Shown: in pieces, positions 9,002-16,553 of the stretch
How positions within the stretch are numbered: the stretch's first letter is position 1
How the letters are laid out: each line of letters begins with the position of its first letter
Assembly (NCBI RefSeq): GCF_030246885.1
Contig: NZ_CP126739.1
Coordinates: forward strand, 3,100,001 to 3,164,000
DNA length: 64,000 nucleotides
Reading direction: 5' to 3'
Source of the DNA: Microbacterium sp. zg-B185
GTDB taxonomy: Bacteria; Actinomycetota; Actinomycetes; Actinomycetales; Microbacteriaceae
Position numbers and translations under genes: made by a program
The notes under the pieces: model-generated
What the model was told of the DNA's origin: nothing
The model's input: the letters and a program-made list of their open reading frames with translations, nothing else
The model's database searches: none

Positions 9002-9900
9002 CCCTTCACCGCCCCGGTCAGTCCGCCGACGATGCGCTTCTCGGCGAGCAGGAAGAACACCAGTGCCGGGATCATCGCCAGCGAGGTGTAGGCCAGCACC
9101 GCGCCGGTGTTCTGCGAGTACTGGCTGGAGAACTGGGTGACCCCCAGGGGAAGCGGCCACCACTCCTGCGGCAGCGACCCGGTGCTGATCACCAGCAGCG
9201 GCAGCAGATACCCGTTCCAGCTCGCCACGAAGGCGAGGACCCCGACGGTGACCAGGCCGGGTTTGGACAGCGGCAGGAGGATGCGCCAGAAGAAGACCAG
9301 CCGCGAGGCGCCGTCGATCACGGCCGCCTCCTCCAGCTCTTCGGGGATCGCACGCAGGAAGGGCACGAGGATGATGATGGTCGTCGGCAGCGCGAACGCG
9401 ATGCCGGGGATGATGACGCCCAGGTAGGTCCCGTGCAGTCCGAGCGTGCGCAGCAGCAGCGTCAGCGGCAGCGCCGCGACGGTCAGCGGGAACATCAGTC
9501 CGGCGGCGAAGAGCGTGTACAGTCCCTGCCGGCCGCGGAAGTTGTAGCGGGCGATGACGAACGCCGCCATGAGCCCCGCCACCACCGCACCGGCGGTGGT
9601 GGCGGTGGCCAGGATGACGCTCGCGGCGACGTTGCCCCAGAAGCGGGGGGCGCTCAGCACGGCGGCCCAGTTCTCGAAGACCCACGGATCCGGCAGTCCG
9701 GCGGGGTTGGCATTGATGTCGACGGTGGTGCGGAAGCCGCCGATGAAGACGTACAGGACGGGACCGACGGCAACGGCGGCGACCACGAGCGCCACGAGAT
9801 AGACGAACGGCTGTCCCCGGTCGAACACACGCGGCGAGCGGGGCGGCGTCGGCTGCTCCCCGGACTCGGTCTCGGCCGGCGCGGTGGTGGTGGCGGACAT
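8998..9900 (-). CDS. ABC sugar importer permease, MalG type
   Basis: A 300-residue inner-membrane permease of the carbohydrate-uptake CUT1 group, with six predicted membrane segments. The EAA-loop region EELEEAAVIDGASRLVFFWRILLPLSKPG contacts the ATPase. It pairs with the MalF-type permease immediately upstream, where its ATG follows the TAG stop by only two bases, and it overlaps the GH3 gene downstream. No ATP-binding subunit is encoded in this operon, as is usual in actinobacteria, where a shared MsiK-like ATPase serves several importers. The substrate is inferred to be xylobiose or longer xylo-oligosaccharides. Confidence 0.93.
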   Translation of the reverse strand: MSATTTAPAETESGEQPTPPRSPRVFDRGQPFVYLVALVVAAVAVGPVLYVFIGGFRTTVDINANPAGLPDPWVFENWAAVLSAPRFWGNVAASVILATATTAGAVVAGLMAAFVIARYNFRGRQGLYTLFAAGLMFPLTVAALPLTLLLRTLGLHGTYLGVIIPGIAFALPTTIIILVPFLRAIPEELEEAAVIDGASRLVFFWRILLPLSKPGLVTVGVLAFVASWNGYLLPLLVISTGSLPQEWWPLPLGVTQFSSQYSQNTGAVLAYTSLAMIPALVFFLLAEKRIVGGLTGAVKG

Positions 9901-10893
9901 CTAGTGAACCCCCCGAGTGATGGATCCGGCGAGGTCTCGGCGGAGCGCGAAGCGCTGGTAGACCAGCGCGACGACGAGTGAGATGACGAAGAGGATGACG
10001 GCGATGGCGCTGCCGTAGCCGGGCTGGCCGGCGAACTGGCCCTGCTGGACCATGTAGGTGGCCATGCTCTCGGTGGCGATGCGGCGCACGGCCGGAGCGA
10101 CGGTGACCCAGATCATGTCGAACACCTGAAGCGAGCCGATGATGGACAGGAACGCCCAGATGCGGATCGTGGGGGCCAGCAGAGGGAGGGTGATGTAGCG
10201 CTGCGTCTGCCACCACGTGGCGCCGTCGATCTGTGCCGCCTCGGCCAGCTCCTCGGGGACGCCCTGGAGCCCGGCCAGCATCAGCAGGATGGCGAAGCCG
10301 ATGTACTTCCAGGTCAGGATGAAGAAGATGGTCCACAGCGCGATGGCAGGATCGGCCAGCCAGTTCTGGCGGAGGAATCCCAGTCCGAGGCCTTCCAGCA
10401 TGGCGTTCACGCCCCCACCGGGCTGCAGCAGAAGCCGCCAGGAAAGGCCTGCGATGACCTCTGCCAGCACGTACGGCACGAAGATGAGCAGGCGGAAGAC
10501 GCCGCGTCCCTTCATCCGCCGGTTCAGCATCAGCGCGACGGCGATCGCGACCGGACCCTGCACCAGCAGTGACATGAACAGGATGAAGAAGGTGTTGGCG
10601 ATCGCGCGCTGGAACTCCGGGGTATTCAGCGCCCGGGTGTAGTTGGCCAGGCCGACGAACCGGTCCGGGTCGGCCAGGTGGTCCCAGCGGAACGCCGGCG
10701 GCAGGTTGAACAGGCTGTACACCGCGGCCAGCACCACGGGCAGGATGACGAACCCCAGGAACAGCACCAGCGCGGGGGTCAGGAAGAGGGTGATCTCGAC
10801 GCGCTTGCGCACCGCCCCCGAACGGGGACGCGTGCGCGATGCGCGGCCCGGGCCCGCGGAGACCGCGGACCCGGGCGTGCTGACGGCGGTCAT
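9901..10893 (-). CDS. ABC sugar importer permease, MalF type
   Basis: A 330-residue permease with a short cytoplasmic N-terminal tail rich in Arg and Ser, six membrane segments, and the EAA motif EELAEAAQIDGATWWQTQRYITLPLL. The ATG at 10893 shares one base with the TAA stop of the binding-protein gene (TAATG), so the two are tightly coupled. Longer in-frame versions extend into the binding protein and are shadows. It is expected to form the heterodimeric channel with the MalG-type protein encoded next. Confidence 0.93.
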   Translation of the reverse strand: MTAVSTPGSAVSAGPGRASRTRPRSGAVRKRVEITLFLTPALVLFLGFVILPVVLAAVYSLFNLPPAFRWDHLADPDRFVGLANYTRALNTPEFQRAIANTFFILFMSLLVQGPVAIAVALMLNRRMKGRGVFRLLIFVPYVLAEVIAGLSWRLLLQPGGGVNAMLEGLGLGFLRQNWLADPAIALWTIFFILTWKYIGFAILLMLAGLQGVPEELAEAAQIDGATWWQTQRYITLPLLAPTIRIWAFLSIIGSLQVFDMIWVTVAPAVRRIATESMATYMVQQGQFAGQPGYGSAIAVILFVISLVVALVYQRFALRRDLAGSITRGVH

Positions 10894-12197
10894 TACAGTG
10901 TTGCCGCCGCATCCTGCATGCGCGTGACGATGTCCTGCGGGGTGCCGTTGCCGGCGAAGAGGTTGACGATCCCCTCGTTCATCGCGTTCCCGACGGTCGT
11001 GCCGAGCGCCGTGTCGAGCCAGATCTGCACGAGCGACGAGTCCGCCAGGCCCTCGGCGACCAGGCTGAGGTTCGGGTCCTCCACCGCAGAGATCGCGCCG
11101 GGCACGGTCGGGATGCCGGAGCCGCTTTCGGCGAAGCGCTTCTGCACGTCCTCGCTCATGATGTAGGCCAGCAGATCGGCGCACTCCGGCGGAGCGGTCG
11201 CAGAACAGCCGAAGCCGTCGCCGCCGCCCAGCGCGGCCGACGGGTCGCCCGCCGCACCCTCGATCGCCGGGAACGGGAACCAGCCCAGGAACTCCGGAAC
11301 CTCTTCGTTGGGGGCGAGGCCGCCGATGGTGCCGACGTTCCAGTGGCCCATCAGCTCCATGGCCGCCTGGCCGTTGGCGATCATGCCCGCCGAACTGCCG
11401 GCACCCTCCTGCGGAACGGTGCCGAGGTAGCCCTCCTGGAACGGCTCGATGCCGATGAACTCCTGGAGCTGCTCGCCCGCTTCGACCCAGCACGGGTCAC
11501 TGAAGTCGAACTCGCTCACCGCAGCCTCCAGGGTCTCCGGCGAGCAGGACTTCATGGCGAACTGGTACCACCAGTGCGCCGCCGGCCAGCCCGCTCCGGC
11601 GCCGACCGCGATGGGGGTGAACCCGGCCTCGCGGAGGGTGCCGACGGCGGTGACGAGGTCATCGAAGGTCTCGGGCACCTCCACACCTGCCTCCTCGAAC
11701 TGGTCCTTGTTGTACCAGAAGCCCTCGATGCCGAACGTGAACGGGACGGCGTAGGTGACCCCATCCACCTGCCACGGGTAGGCCGTCGCGCCGACGCTCT
11801 CGATGGTCTCCGGGATGAGGTCATCCAGCGGCATGAGGTACTCGTTGTCGACCTGGTCGCGCAGCTCGCCGCCCGGCCACACCTGGAACAGGTCCGGCGG
11901 GTCGCCCGCGGCCAATGCGTTGGGGATGAGGGTGCGCTGCAGCTCCTCGTTCTGATAGCCGGTCTGCTCCACCGTGACGCCGGGGTTGGCCTCCTCGAAC
12001 TCGGTGGCCACCGCCTCCCACACGTCCGGAAGCGGCCCGTTGGTGGCGTTGTGCCACCACGTGAGCGTGATCTGCTCGCCGTCGCCGCCCCCGCCCTCGT
12101 CTCCGCCGCCCCCGGCGGAACACCCGGCCAGCGTGCCGACGGCCAGGCCGACGGCGGCCAGGCCCGCGGCAAGCCGCGTCTTGCTGCGTACGTTCAT
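10893..12197 (-). CDS. ABC sugar-binding lipoprotein (BxlE-like)
   Basis: A 434-residue family 1 extracellular solute-binding protein. It has a lipoprotein signal: Arg/Lys-containing N-terminus, hydrophobic stretch, lipobox LAGC with the Cys at about residue 26, then a flexible Gly/Glu linker. The mature part opens with ITLTWWHNATNGP, the usual start of oligosaccharide-binding members, and includes WPGGELRD and IEGFWYNKDQFEEAGV. It would be tethered outside the membrane and feed sugar to the two permeases. It is the first gene of the importer-GH3 operon, with a strong promoter and an inverted-repeat operator upstream. The ligand is inferred to be a xylo-oligosaccharide. Confidence 0.93.
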   Translation of the reverse strand: MNVRSKTRLAAGLAAVGLAVGTLAGCSAGGGGDEGGGGDGEQITLTWWHNATNGPLPDVWEAVATEFEEANPGVTVEQTGYQNEELQRTLIPNALAAGDPPDLFQVWPGGELRDQVDNEYLMPLDDLIPETIESVGATAYPWQVDGVTYAVPFTFGIEGFWYNKDQFEEAGVEVPETFDDLVTAVGTLREAGFTPIAVGAGAGWPAAHWWYQFAMKSCSPETLEAAVSEFDFSDPCWVEAGEQLQEFIGIEPFQEGYLGTVPQEGAGSSAGMIANGQAAMELMGHWNVGTIGGLAPNEEVPEFLGWFPFPAIEGAAGDPSAALGGGDGFGCSATAPPECADLLAYIMSEDVQKRFAESGSGIPTVPGAISAVEDPNLSLVAEGLADSSLVQIWLDTALGTTVGNAMNEGIVNLFAGNGTPQDIVTRMQDAAATL

Positions 12198-12215
12198 CCT
12201 TGAACCTTCCGAAAG

Positions 12216-12235
12216 TTTCGACGTCGTGGTCGAAA
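12216..12235. promoter_or_regulatory. Inverted-repeat operator upstream of importer operon
   Basis: TTTCGAC-GTCGTG-GTCGAAA has perfect 7-base arms separated by six bases. It sits just upstream of the binding-protein start and downstream of the -10 box at 12252. That placement suits a repressor site, most simply for the divergent ROK regulator. A nearby additional CTTTCGG half-site could strengthen binding. Confidence 0.65.
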
Positions 12236-12251
12236 GTGATCTGATTCGCTC

Positions 12252-12280
12252 AATATATGGCGTGACGTATTCGTGGTCAA
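12252..12280 (-). promoter_or_regulatory. Promoter of importer-GH3 operon
   Basis: On the minus strand TTGACC (12275-12280) and TATATT (12252-12257) are separated by exactly 17 bases, close to the housekeeping consensus. It is one of the best sigma-A-type promoters in the window. It points toward the binding-protein gene, with the inverted-repeat operator just downstream. Confidence 0.75.
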
Positions 12281-12330
12281 GGCCAACAAATGTGGAGATG
12301 ATCACGATTCGATCTCCTACAGTGGGACGA

Positions 12331-13506
12331 GTGAGCGAACAGACGGCGGACGGCGTGCGCCAACGCAACCTCGCGCGCATCCTTCGGCTGGTGCACCTGG
12401 AAGGCCCCCTCTCCCGCGCGGTGCTGACCGAGACGACCGGGCTGAACCGCTCGACCATCGCCGACCTGGTATCGCAGCTCGCGCAGCAGGGGCTGGTCCA
12501 GGAGCACGCACCGGACAGATCCCGACGCGTCGGGCGCCCCTCCCCCGTCGTCGCGGTCGATCCCCGCGTGCTGACGATCGCGGTCAACCCCGAGGTCGAC
12601 GCGCTCACGATCGCCGCGGTCGGGCTGGACCGAGGCATCCCGATCCGTGAGCGCATCGATCTGGACCACCTGATCGGTCCCGAAGAGACCGCTGCGCTCG
12701 TCGCCGAGCGCATCTCGGCCTGGCGCGCGGCGGAACTGGCCGACGCGCGCATCGTGGCGGTGGCCCTGGCCGTTCCCGGGCTGGTCCGCGCCGCCGACGG
12801 GCTCGTGCGCAACGCGCCGCACCTGGGGTGGACCGACGCCCCGATCCGCGACCTGGTCGCGGAGGCGACCGGCCTGCCCACCGTCGTGGGCAACGACGCG
12901 AGCCTCGGTGCCATCGCCGAGCACCTGTACGGCGCGGCACGCGGTATCGACAACATCGTCTACCTCAACGGCGGTGCCAGCGGCATCGGCGGCGGGCTGA
13001 TCGTGCACGGGATGCCGGTGGCCGGCGCCGGCGGCTACGCCGGTGAGTTCGGCCAGAACAGACCCGGGATCGCGTCCGACCGCGACCGGCGCGCTCGCGA
13101 CGGCGCCCTCGAGGACGAAGTGAGCCGCGCACGTCTGCTCGCCGTCGTCGGCCGCCCGTCCGCCGACGAGCCCACCCTGGCCGCGCTGCTGGAAGCCACC
13201 ACGCTGCCGGACGCGATCGCCGAACTCGCGCGTCAACGCGGCATCCTGGCCACAGCCCTGGCCAACGCCGTCAACGTCCTGAACCCGTCGGTGGTGGTGC
13301 TCGGCGGATTCCTCGCCACCATCGCCGAGCGCGACCTGGACGGGCTCACCGCCGCGGTGGGAGCCCATGCGATGCCGGCGAGCATGGAGGGCCTCGCGAT
13401 CCGCGTCGCGGTCCTCGCCGAGAACCGCCTGCTGATCGGCGCGGCCGAGGCCGCGTTCGCCGACCTGCTCGCCGATCCCGGTGTCCTCGGCGCAGCAGCG
13501 GGATGA
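12331..13506 (+). CDS. ROK-family transcriptional repressor
   Basis: A 391-residue regulator. It has an N-terminal winged helix (residues about 10-70, with GLNRSTIADLVSQLAQQGLV) and a C-terminal ROK sugar-kinase-like sensor containing VVGNDASLGAIAEHLYGAARG and GGYAGEFG. The zinc-binding cysteine cluster typical of many ROK proteins is not evident after GGYAGEFGQ. TACAGT lies seven bases before the GTG at 12331, supporting a leaderless start there; an in-frame GTG at 12322 would lie inside the -10 box. It diverges from the importer-GH3 operon and is the likely repressor for the inverted repeat at 12216. Xylose-type regulators of this family are known, but the effector here is inferred. Confidence 0.87.
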   Translation: MSEQTADGVRQRNLARILRLVHLEGPLSRAVLTETTGLNRSTIADLVSQLAQQGLVQEHAPDRSRRVGRPSPVVAVDPRVLTIAVNPEVDALTIAAVGLDRGIPIRERIDLDHLIGPEETAALVAERISAWRAAELADARIVAVALAVPGLVRAADGLVRNAPHLGWTDAPIRDLVAEATGLPTVVGNDASLGAIAEHLYGAARGIDNIVYLNGGASGIGGGLIVHGMPVAGAGGYAGEFGQNRPGIASDRDRRARDGALEDEVSRARLLAVVGRPSADEPTLAALLEATTLPDAIAELARQRGILATALANAVNVLNPSVVVLGGFLATIAERDLDGLTAAVGAHAMPASMEGLAIRVAVLAENRLLIGAAEAAFADLLADPGVLGAAAG

Positions 13507-13547
13507 CCGCGCGGGAATGAACCCGATCGTGCGGCGTTGCTCTCCGC

Positions 13548-14183
13548 ATGACACGTGTGGGCATCATCGGCGCAGGACACATCGGCTCGACGCTGGCTCG
13601 TGGGCTCATCGACCGCGGCTATGACGTGGTGATCAGCAACTCCCGGGAGCCCGAATCGCTGGCTCCCTTGGTTGCCGAACTGGGCGATCATGCCACCGCC
13701 GGCACGGCGACGGATGCCGCCACCCAGGGCGAGTTCGTCATCGTCGCCGTCCCGTTCACGGCGTACCGGGACCTTCCGGTCGCCCCACTCGCGGGAAAGA
13801 TCGTGGTGGACACGAACAACTACTACTGGGAGCGCGATGGCCGTATCGCCGCCCTCGACGAGAAGAAGGCGACCTCCAGCGGCCTGCTGCAGGAGCATCT
13901 GGCCGAATCGAAGGTCGCGAAGGGGTTCAACCACATCACCGCGGGCGACATCCGCACGACCGGTTCACCTGCCGGCACGCCCGGCCGCCGCGCGCTGGCC
14001 ACGGCCAGCGACTTTCCGGATGCGGCCGCCCTCGTCGCCGAGCTGTACGGAGAATTCGGGTTCGACGCAGTGAGCATCGGCCCGCTCGCGGAAAGCTGGC
14101 GCGTCGAGCGCGACCAGCCCGCGTATGGGGCGGTCCAGACGCGCGACGAGATGGTGCAGAACCTGGCGCGGGCGACCCGCTGA
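13548..14183 (+). CDS. NADPH-dependent F420 reductase-like protein
   Basis: A 211-residue Rossmann protein of the NADP-oxidoreductase, coenzyme F420-dependent family. The N-terminal dinucleotide motif GIIGAGHIGSTLARGL, the early NSREPESL loop expected to bind the NADP phosphate, and the VDTNNYYWERDGRI strand are visible. It could transfer hydride between NADP and F420, or act as a related reductase. F420-type LLM oxidoreductases elsewhere in the window make F420 use plausible. It stands alone between the ROK gene and a small DUF7882-like gene. Confidence 0.85.
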   Translation: MTRVGIIGAGHIGSTLARGLIDRGYDVVISNSREPESLAPLVAELGDHATAGTATDAATQGEFVIVAVPFTAYRDLPVAPLAGKIVVDTNNYYWERDGRIAALDEKKATSSGLLQEHLAESKVAKGFNHITAGDIRTTGSPAGTPGRRALATASDFPDAAALVAELYGEFGFDAVSIGPLAESWRVERDQPAYGAVQTRDEMVQNLARATR

Positions 14184-14272
14184 CGCCGAATCGCGCTGTT
14201 CTGAAAGGGAGATTCGCCACAGGATCGCCCTGTGGAGTTCGCGGCGCGCCCCGTAGGGCTTAGGGTATCTCG

Positions 14273-14752
14273 GTGGGCACCATTTACTACGGCGGATCGG
14301 CCACCCCGATTCACATCGAGGATCGCGCGCTGGCGCACCTCAAGGTCGTCATCGCCACCAAGCTCCGGCGCAGCGAGAGCTTCACCGTGACGTGGCGGCA
14401 TCCCGACGGCCAGCCGCGCGGTCGCAGCACCATCTGGCTGCACCCGTCGATCCCGATGCGCTTCGTGTTCGACGACCCCGAGCCCGCGACTCTCAGTCGG
14501 GAATGGATCGAAGAGCTCGCGAGCTCGGCGAACTCATCGGGCGGCATCACGCTGATCGCCGAGCACTTCGACACCGGGCCGGTCGAGGTCATCGAGCCGA
14601 GCGATCCCGCGCTGGCGGTGGCCAAGGTCGAGGTCGAGGAGCTGTCGATCGACAAGCTCACGGTCGGCGGCAACGAGGTCGGCGGGTCGAGTCTGACCAC
14701 TGGCCACGACGTGCTGCAGACCTCCGAGCTCGCGGCACCCGAGAAGAACTGA
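14273..14752 (+). CDS. DUF7882-like small protein, copy 1
   Basis: A 159-residue soluble protein of unknown function. Residues 1-100 form a compact domain: GTIYYGGS start, IEDRALAHLKVVIATKLRRSE helix, TIWLHPSIPMRFVF strand, and a SREWIEEL helix followed by the SSGG turn. A variable acidic C-terminal tail follows. Two paralogues lie at 14776-15090 and 56213-56563. Some database entries for such proteins carry the label ATP-dependent DNA ligase, but no ligase motif (KxDG) is present, so that name should not be used. TAGGGT lies six bases before the GTG, so the message is probably leaderless. Confidence 0.82.
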   Translation: MGTIYYGGSATPIHIEDRALAHLKVVIATKLRRSESFTVTWRHPDGQPRGRSTIWLHPSIPMRFVFDDPEPATLSREWIEELASSANSSGGITLIAEHFDTGPVEVIEPSDPALAVAKVEVEELSIDKLTVGGNEVGGSSLTTGHDVLQTSELAAPEKN

Positions 14753-14775
14753 CCGCTCCCACGGCGCGAGCGCGC

Positions 14776-15090
14776 TCACTCCTCGGGGAGTGATTCCTCC
14801 GACGGCTCCGGCGTGATCGTCAGCCCGTTCGGTCCGCTCGCGACCTGCATCAGGTCCTCGATCCAGGCGCGGTTGATGCGCGGATTGCGGCTACCGAAGA
14901 AGTGGAACTGAATCGGGACCGACGGGTGCATCCAGAAGCTGCGCCGGCCGCTGCCGTCGCCCACCTCGACATCGAACATGAAAGCCTCGGTGCGGCGCAG
15001 CTTGTTCATCACCACGATGCGAAGATGCGCAAGCGTCCGATCATCGATGTCGACCGAGTTTGCCATCGTGTCGTAAATGAACCTGCCCAT
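14776..15090 (-). CDS. DUF7882-like small protein, copy 2
   Basis: A 104-residue paralogue convergent with copy 1 and 23 bases away from it. It keeps the core signatures IDDRTLAHLRIVVMNKLRRTE, FWMHPSVPIQFHFF and NRAWIEDL but lacks the C-terminal tail, and the YYGG turn is replaced by FIYDTM. I chose the ATG at 15090 because TAGGCT lies seven bases upstream (leaderless pattern) and the protein begins at the same point as the other copies. A longer reading back to 16212 overlaps two real genes and is rejected. Function unknown. Confidence 0.8.
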   Translation of the reverse strand: MGRFIYDTMANSVDIDDRTLAHLRIVVMNKLRRTEAFMFDVEVGDGSGRRSFWMHPSVPIQFHFFGSRNPRINRAWIEDLMQVASGPNGLTITPEPSEESLPEE

Positions 15091-15164
15091 GACCACGAGC
15101 CTAGTCGGGCGTGCGCGGTTCCGCGTGCCCATGCCCGCTGTCCGCGCCGGGTGTCGCCTGTCGG

Positions 15165-15821
15165 TCACAGGGCTTCGACGATCTCCGACTCCCCGGGGAT
15201 GCCGTGCCCGACGACCTCGCCTGAGGTCAGGCTGCGGTAGCCCCGGAACACGATGGGCAGGCCGCGCGCTCGGTTCCAGTCCGTTGAGTCGGTGACCTGC
15301 ACGTGTACGCACGGCTGAGTGCTGTTGCCGGAGTTGCCGCATTCCGCGAGCGAGTCGCCGACCGCGACGACGTCGCCGACCTCCACCTGCGGGCTGCCCA
15401 GCCTCAGGTGCACGAGGGTCACGAACGGTCCGGCCGGGCCGAGCGCGATGACCACGTGGTTGCCGGCGATCGCCCCGATCCCCGCCCGGACCCGCGCGGC
15501 CTGCCCGAGCAGGTACGGCAGCAGCGTCAGCGGCGATCGCCTCCCGACGTGGTCGGGTTCGCCGTCGTGGACGGAGACGACCGTCCCCGCCGCGGGGGCG
15601 AGGACCGGTTGCCCGAAGCCGCGGAAGGTCGCCGGCTCCTCGGAGCCCAGCACCGCCCGCCACCCGGGCGGCGCGGACCTGCCGCGCGCATCCACGGCGA
15701 CGAAGTCGATCGCGTAGGTGACGCCGAACAGGTGCGTTCCGTGACTGGGCACCCTGCGGGCCGGGCTCATCTCGGCCCGCCACGTGCCGCGGAAGGGAAG
15801 CTCCAGGACGACGGGCCTCAT
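15165..15821 (-). CDS. M23-like (LytM fold) protein, probably degenerate peptidase
   Basis: A 218-residue protein with an M23/LytM-like beta core. The first metal-site region (HLFGVTYAIDF, supplying His and Asp), VLAPAAGTVVSVHDG, NHVVIALGPAGPFVTLVHL and the closing GNSGNSTQPCVHVQV are recognisable. In active enzymes the last motif reads HxH. Here the first His is Cys, leaving one of the two histidines, so catalysis is doubtful. No signal peptide is evident at the chosen ATG (15821, preceded by AGAGGA), and a longer N-terminus would overlap the neighbouring promoter. Possible roles are a non-catalytic cell-wall-binding or regulatory protein. Confidence 0.78.
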   Translation of the reverse strand: MRPVVLELPFRGTWRAEMSPARRVPSHGTHLFGVTYAIDFVAVDARGRSAPPGWRAVLGSEEPATFRGFGQPVLAPAAGTVVSVHDGEPDHVGRRSPLTLLPYLLGQAARVRAGIGAIAGNHVVIALGPAGPFVTLVHLRLGSPQVEVGDVVAVGDSLAECGNSGNSTQPCVHVQVTDSTDWNRARGLPIVFRGYRSLTSGEVVGHGIPGESEIVEAL

Positions 15822-15962
15822 CGGCCCATCCTCTTCCCGCCCGGACCCTGAAGTCCAGCCGGTGAGCGACCGGACACCTGGCGCGGGGACCGCCGGTGGG
15901 GTTGGCTGGAGTGCCCGCGACGTGTGTGGCGCGGGCGCCACCTGACCGATCGGAGGACTCAC

Positions 15963-16415
15963 ATGCCGGAATTCTCAGACGAAGCCGTGACAGAGATGAC
16001 CGAAGACGAGTGCTGGCACCTGCTCGAGCATGCGCAGGTGGGCAGGCTGGCGCTGTGCGTCGGCGAGGAGGTCGACATCTTCCCGCTGAATTTCGTGGTG
16101 TCCGAGGGTGCCCTCTATTTCCGGACCTCGCCGGGGTCGAAGCTCGCCGCGTTGACCGCGAACCCGCGCGTTGCGCTGGAGGCGGACCGCTACGACGACG
16201 CTGCAGCGGCAAGCGTGGTCGTGAAGGGAGTGGCCGAGCGCCTCGAGCTGCAACGGGACATCGATGCCGCCGACCAGCTGCCGCTGCAACCGTGGATCCC
16301 GACCCTCAAGTACCGCTGGGTGCGCGTCGTCCCGACGCGGGTCAGCGGACGCCTCTTCGCCCGTTCGCCGGAGCCGGACCGCTACGACGTGGTCGACGGC
16401 GGGCCGGCGAGCTGA
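15963..16415 (+). CDS. Pyridoxamine 5'-phosphate oxidase-fold flavin-binding protein
   Basis: A 150-residue split-barrel protein of the PPOX/pyridoxamine oxidase-related group, with the usual ECWHLLEHAQVGRLALCVG opening, VDIFPLNFVV, LYFRTSPGSKL and a late KYRWVRVVPTRVSGR strand. Members bind FMN, F420 or haem and act as small oxidoreductases or as stress-linked proteins. GGAGG lies eight bases before the ATG at 15963. The stop codon falls inside the first copy of a short tandem repeat. A strong terminator hairpin follows. Confidence 0.88.
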   Translation: MPEFSDEAVTEMTEDECWHLLEHAQVGRLALCVGEEVDIFPLNFVVSEGALYFRTSPGSKLAALTANPRVALEADRYDDAAAASVVVKGVAERLELQRDIDAADQLPLQPWIPTLKYRWVRVVPTRVSGRLFARSPEPDRYDVVDGGPAS

Positions 16416-16487
16416 GCAGGAGCCCGCAGGCGGTGCGCTGAGCATGAGCCCGCAGGCGGGCGGGCTGAGCAGGAGCCCGCAGGTCGG
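16411..16487. repeat. Three tandem 26-27 bp repeats at gene end
   Basis: Copies of GCTGAGCAGGAGCCCGCAGG start at 16411, 16437 and 16464 (the second has one substitution, ATG for AGG). The first copy contains the TGA stop of the PPOX-fold gene. The array sits between the gene end and the terminator and is probably a small tandem duplication. Confidence 0.8.
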
Positions 16488-16514
16488 GCACCTGCGCGCC
16501 GGATGCGCGAGCGG

Positions 16515-16546
16515 ACGGGCCGGGCGCCGTACGACGCCCGGCCCGT
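16515..16546. terminator. Bidirectional terminator hairpin
   Basis: A perfect 12-base stem, ACGGGCCGGGCG at 16515-16526 and its complement at 16535-16546, with an 8-base loop. It lies between the convergent PPOX-fold gene and the subtilase gene, which ends eight bases later, and can serve both. Confidence 0.8.
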
Positions 16547-16553
16547 GCGCGGG

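Noticed and set aside
6611..10912. Single 1433-residue protein
   Set aside because: Only the part from 9001 onward resembles a GH3 protein. The upstream part overlaps two clear permease genes in another frame.
14273..14752. ATP-dependent DNA ligase
   Set aside because: No KxDG nucleotidyl-transfer motif or OB-fold is present, and the 159-residue length is far too short.
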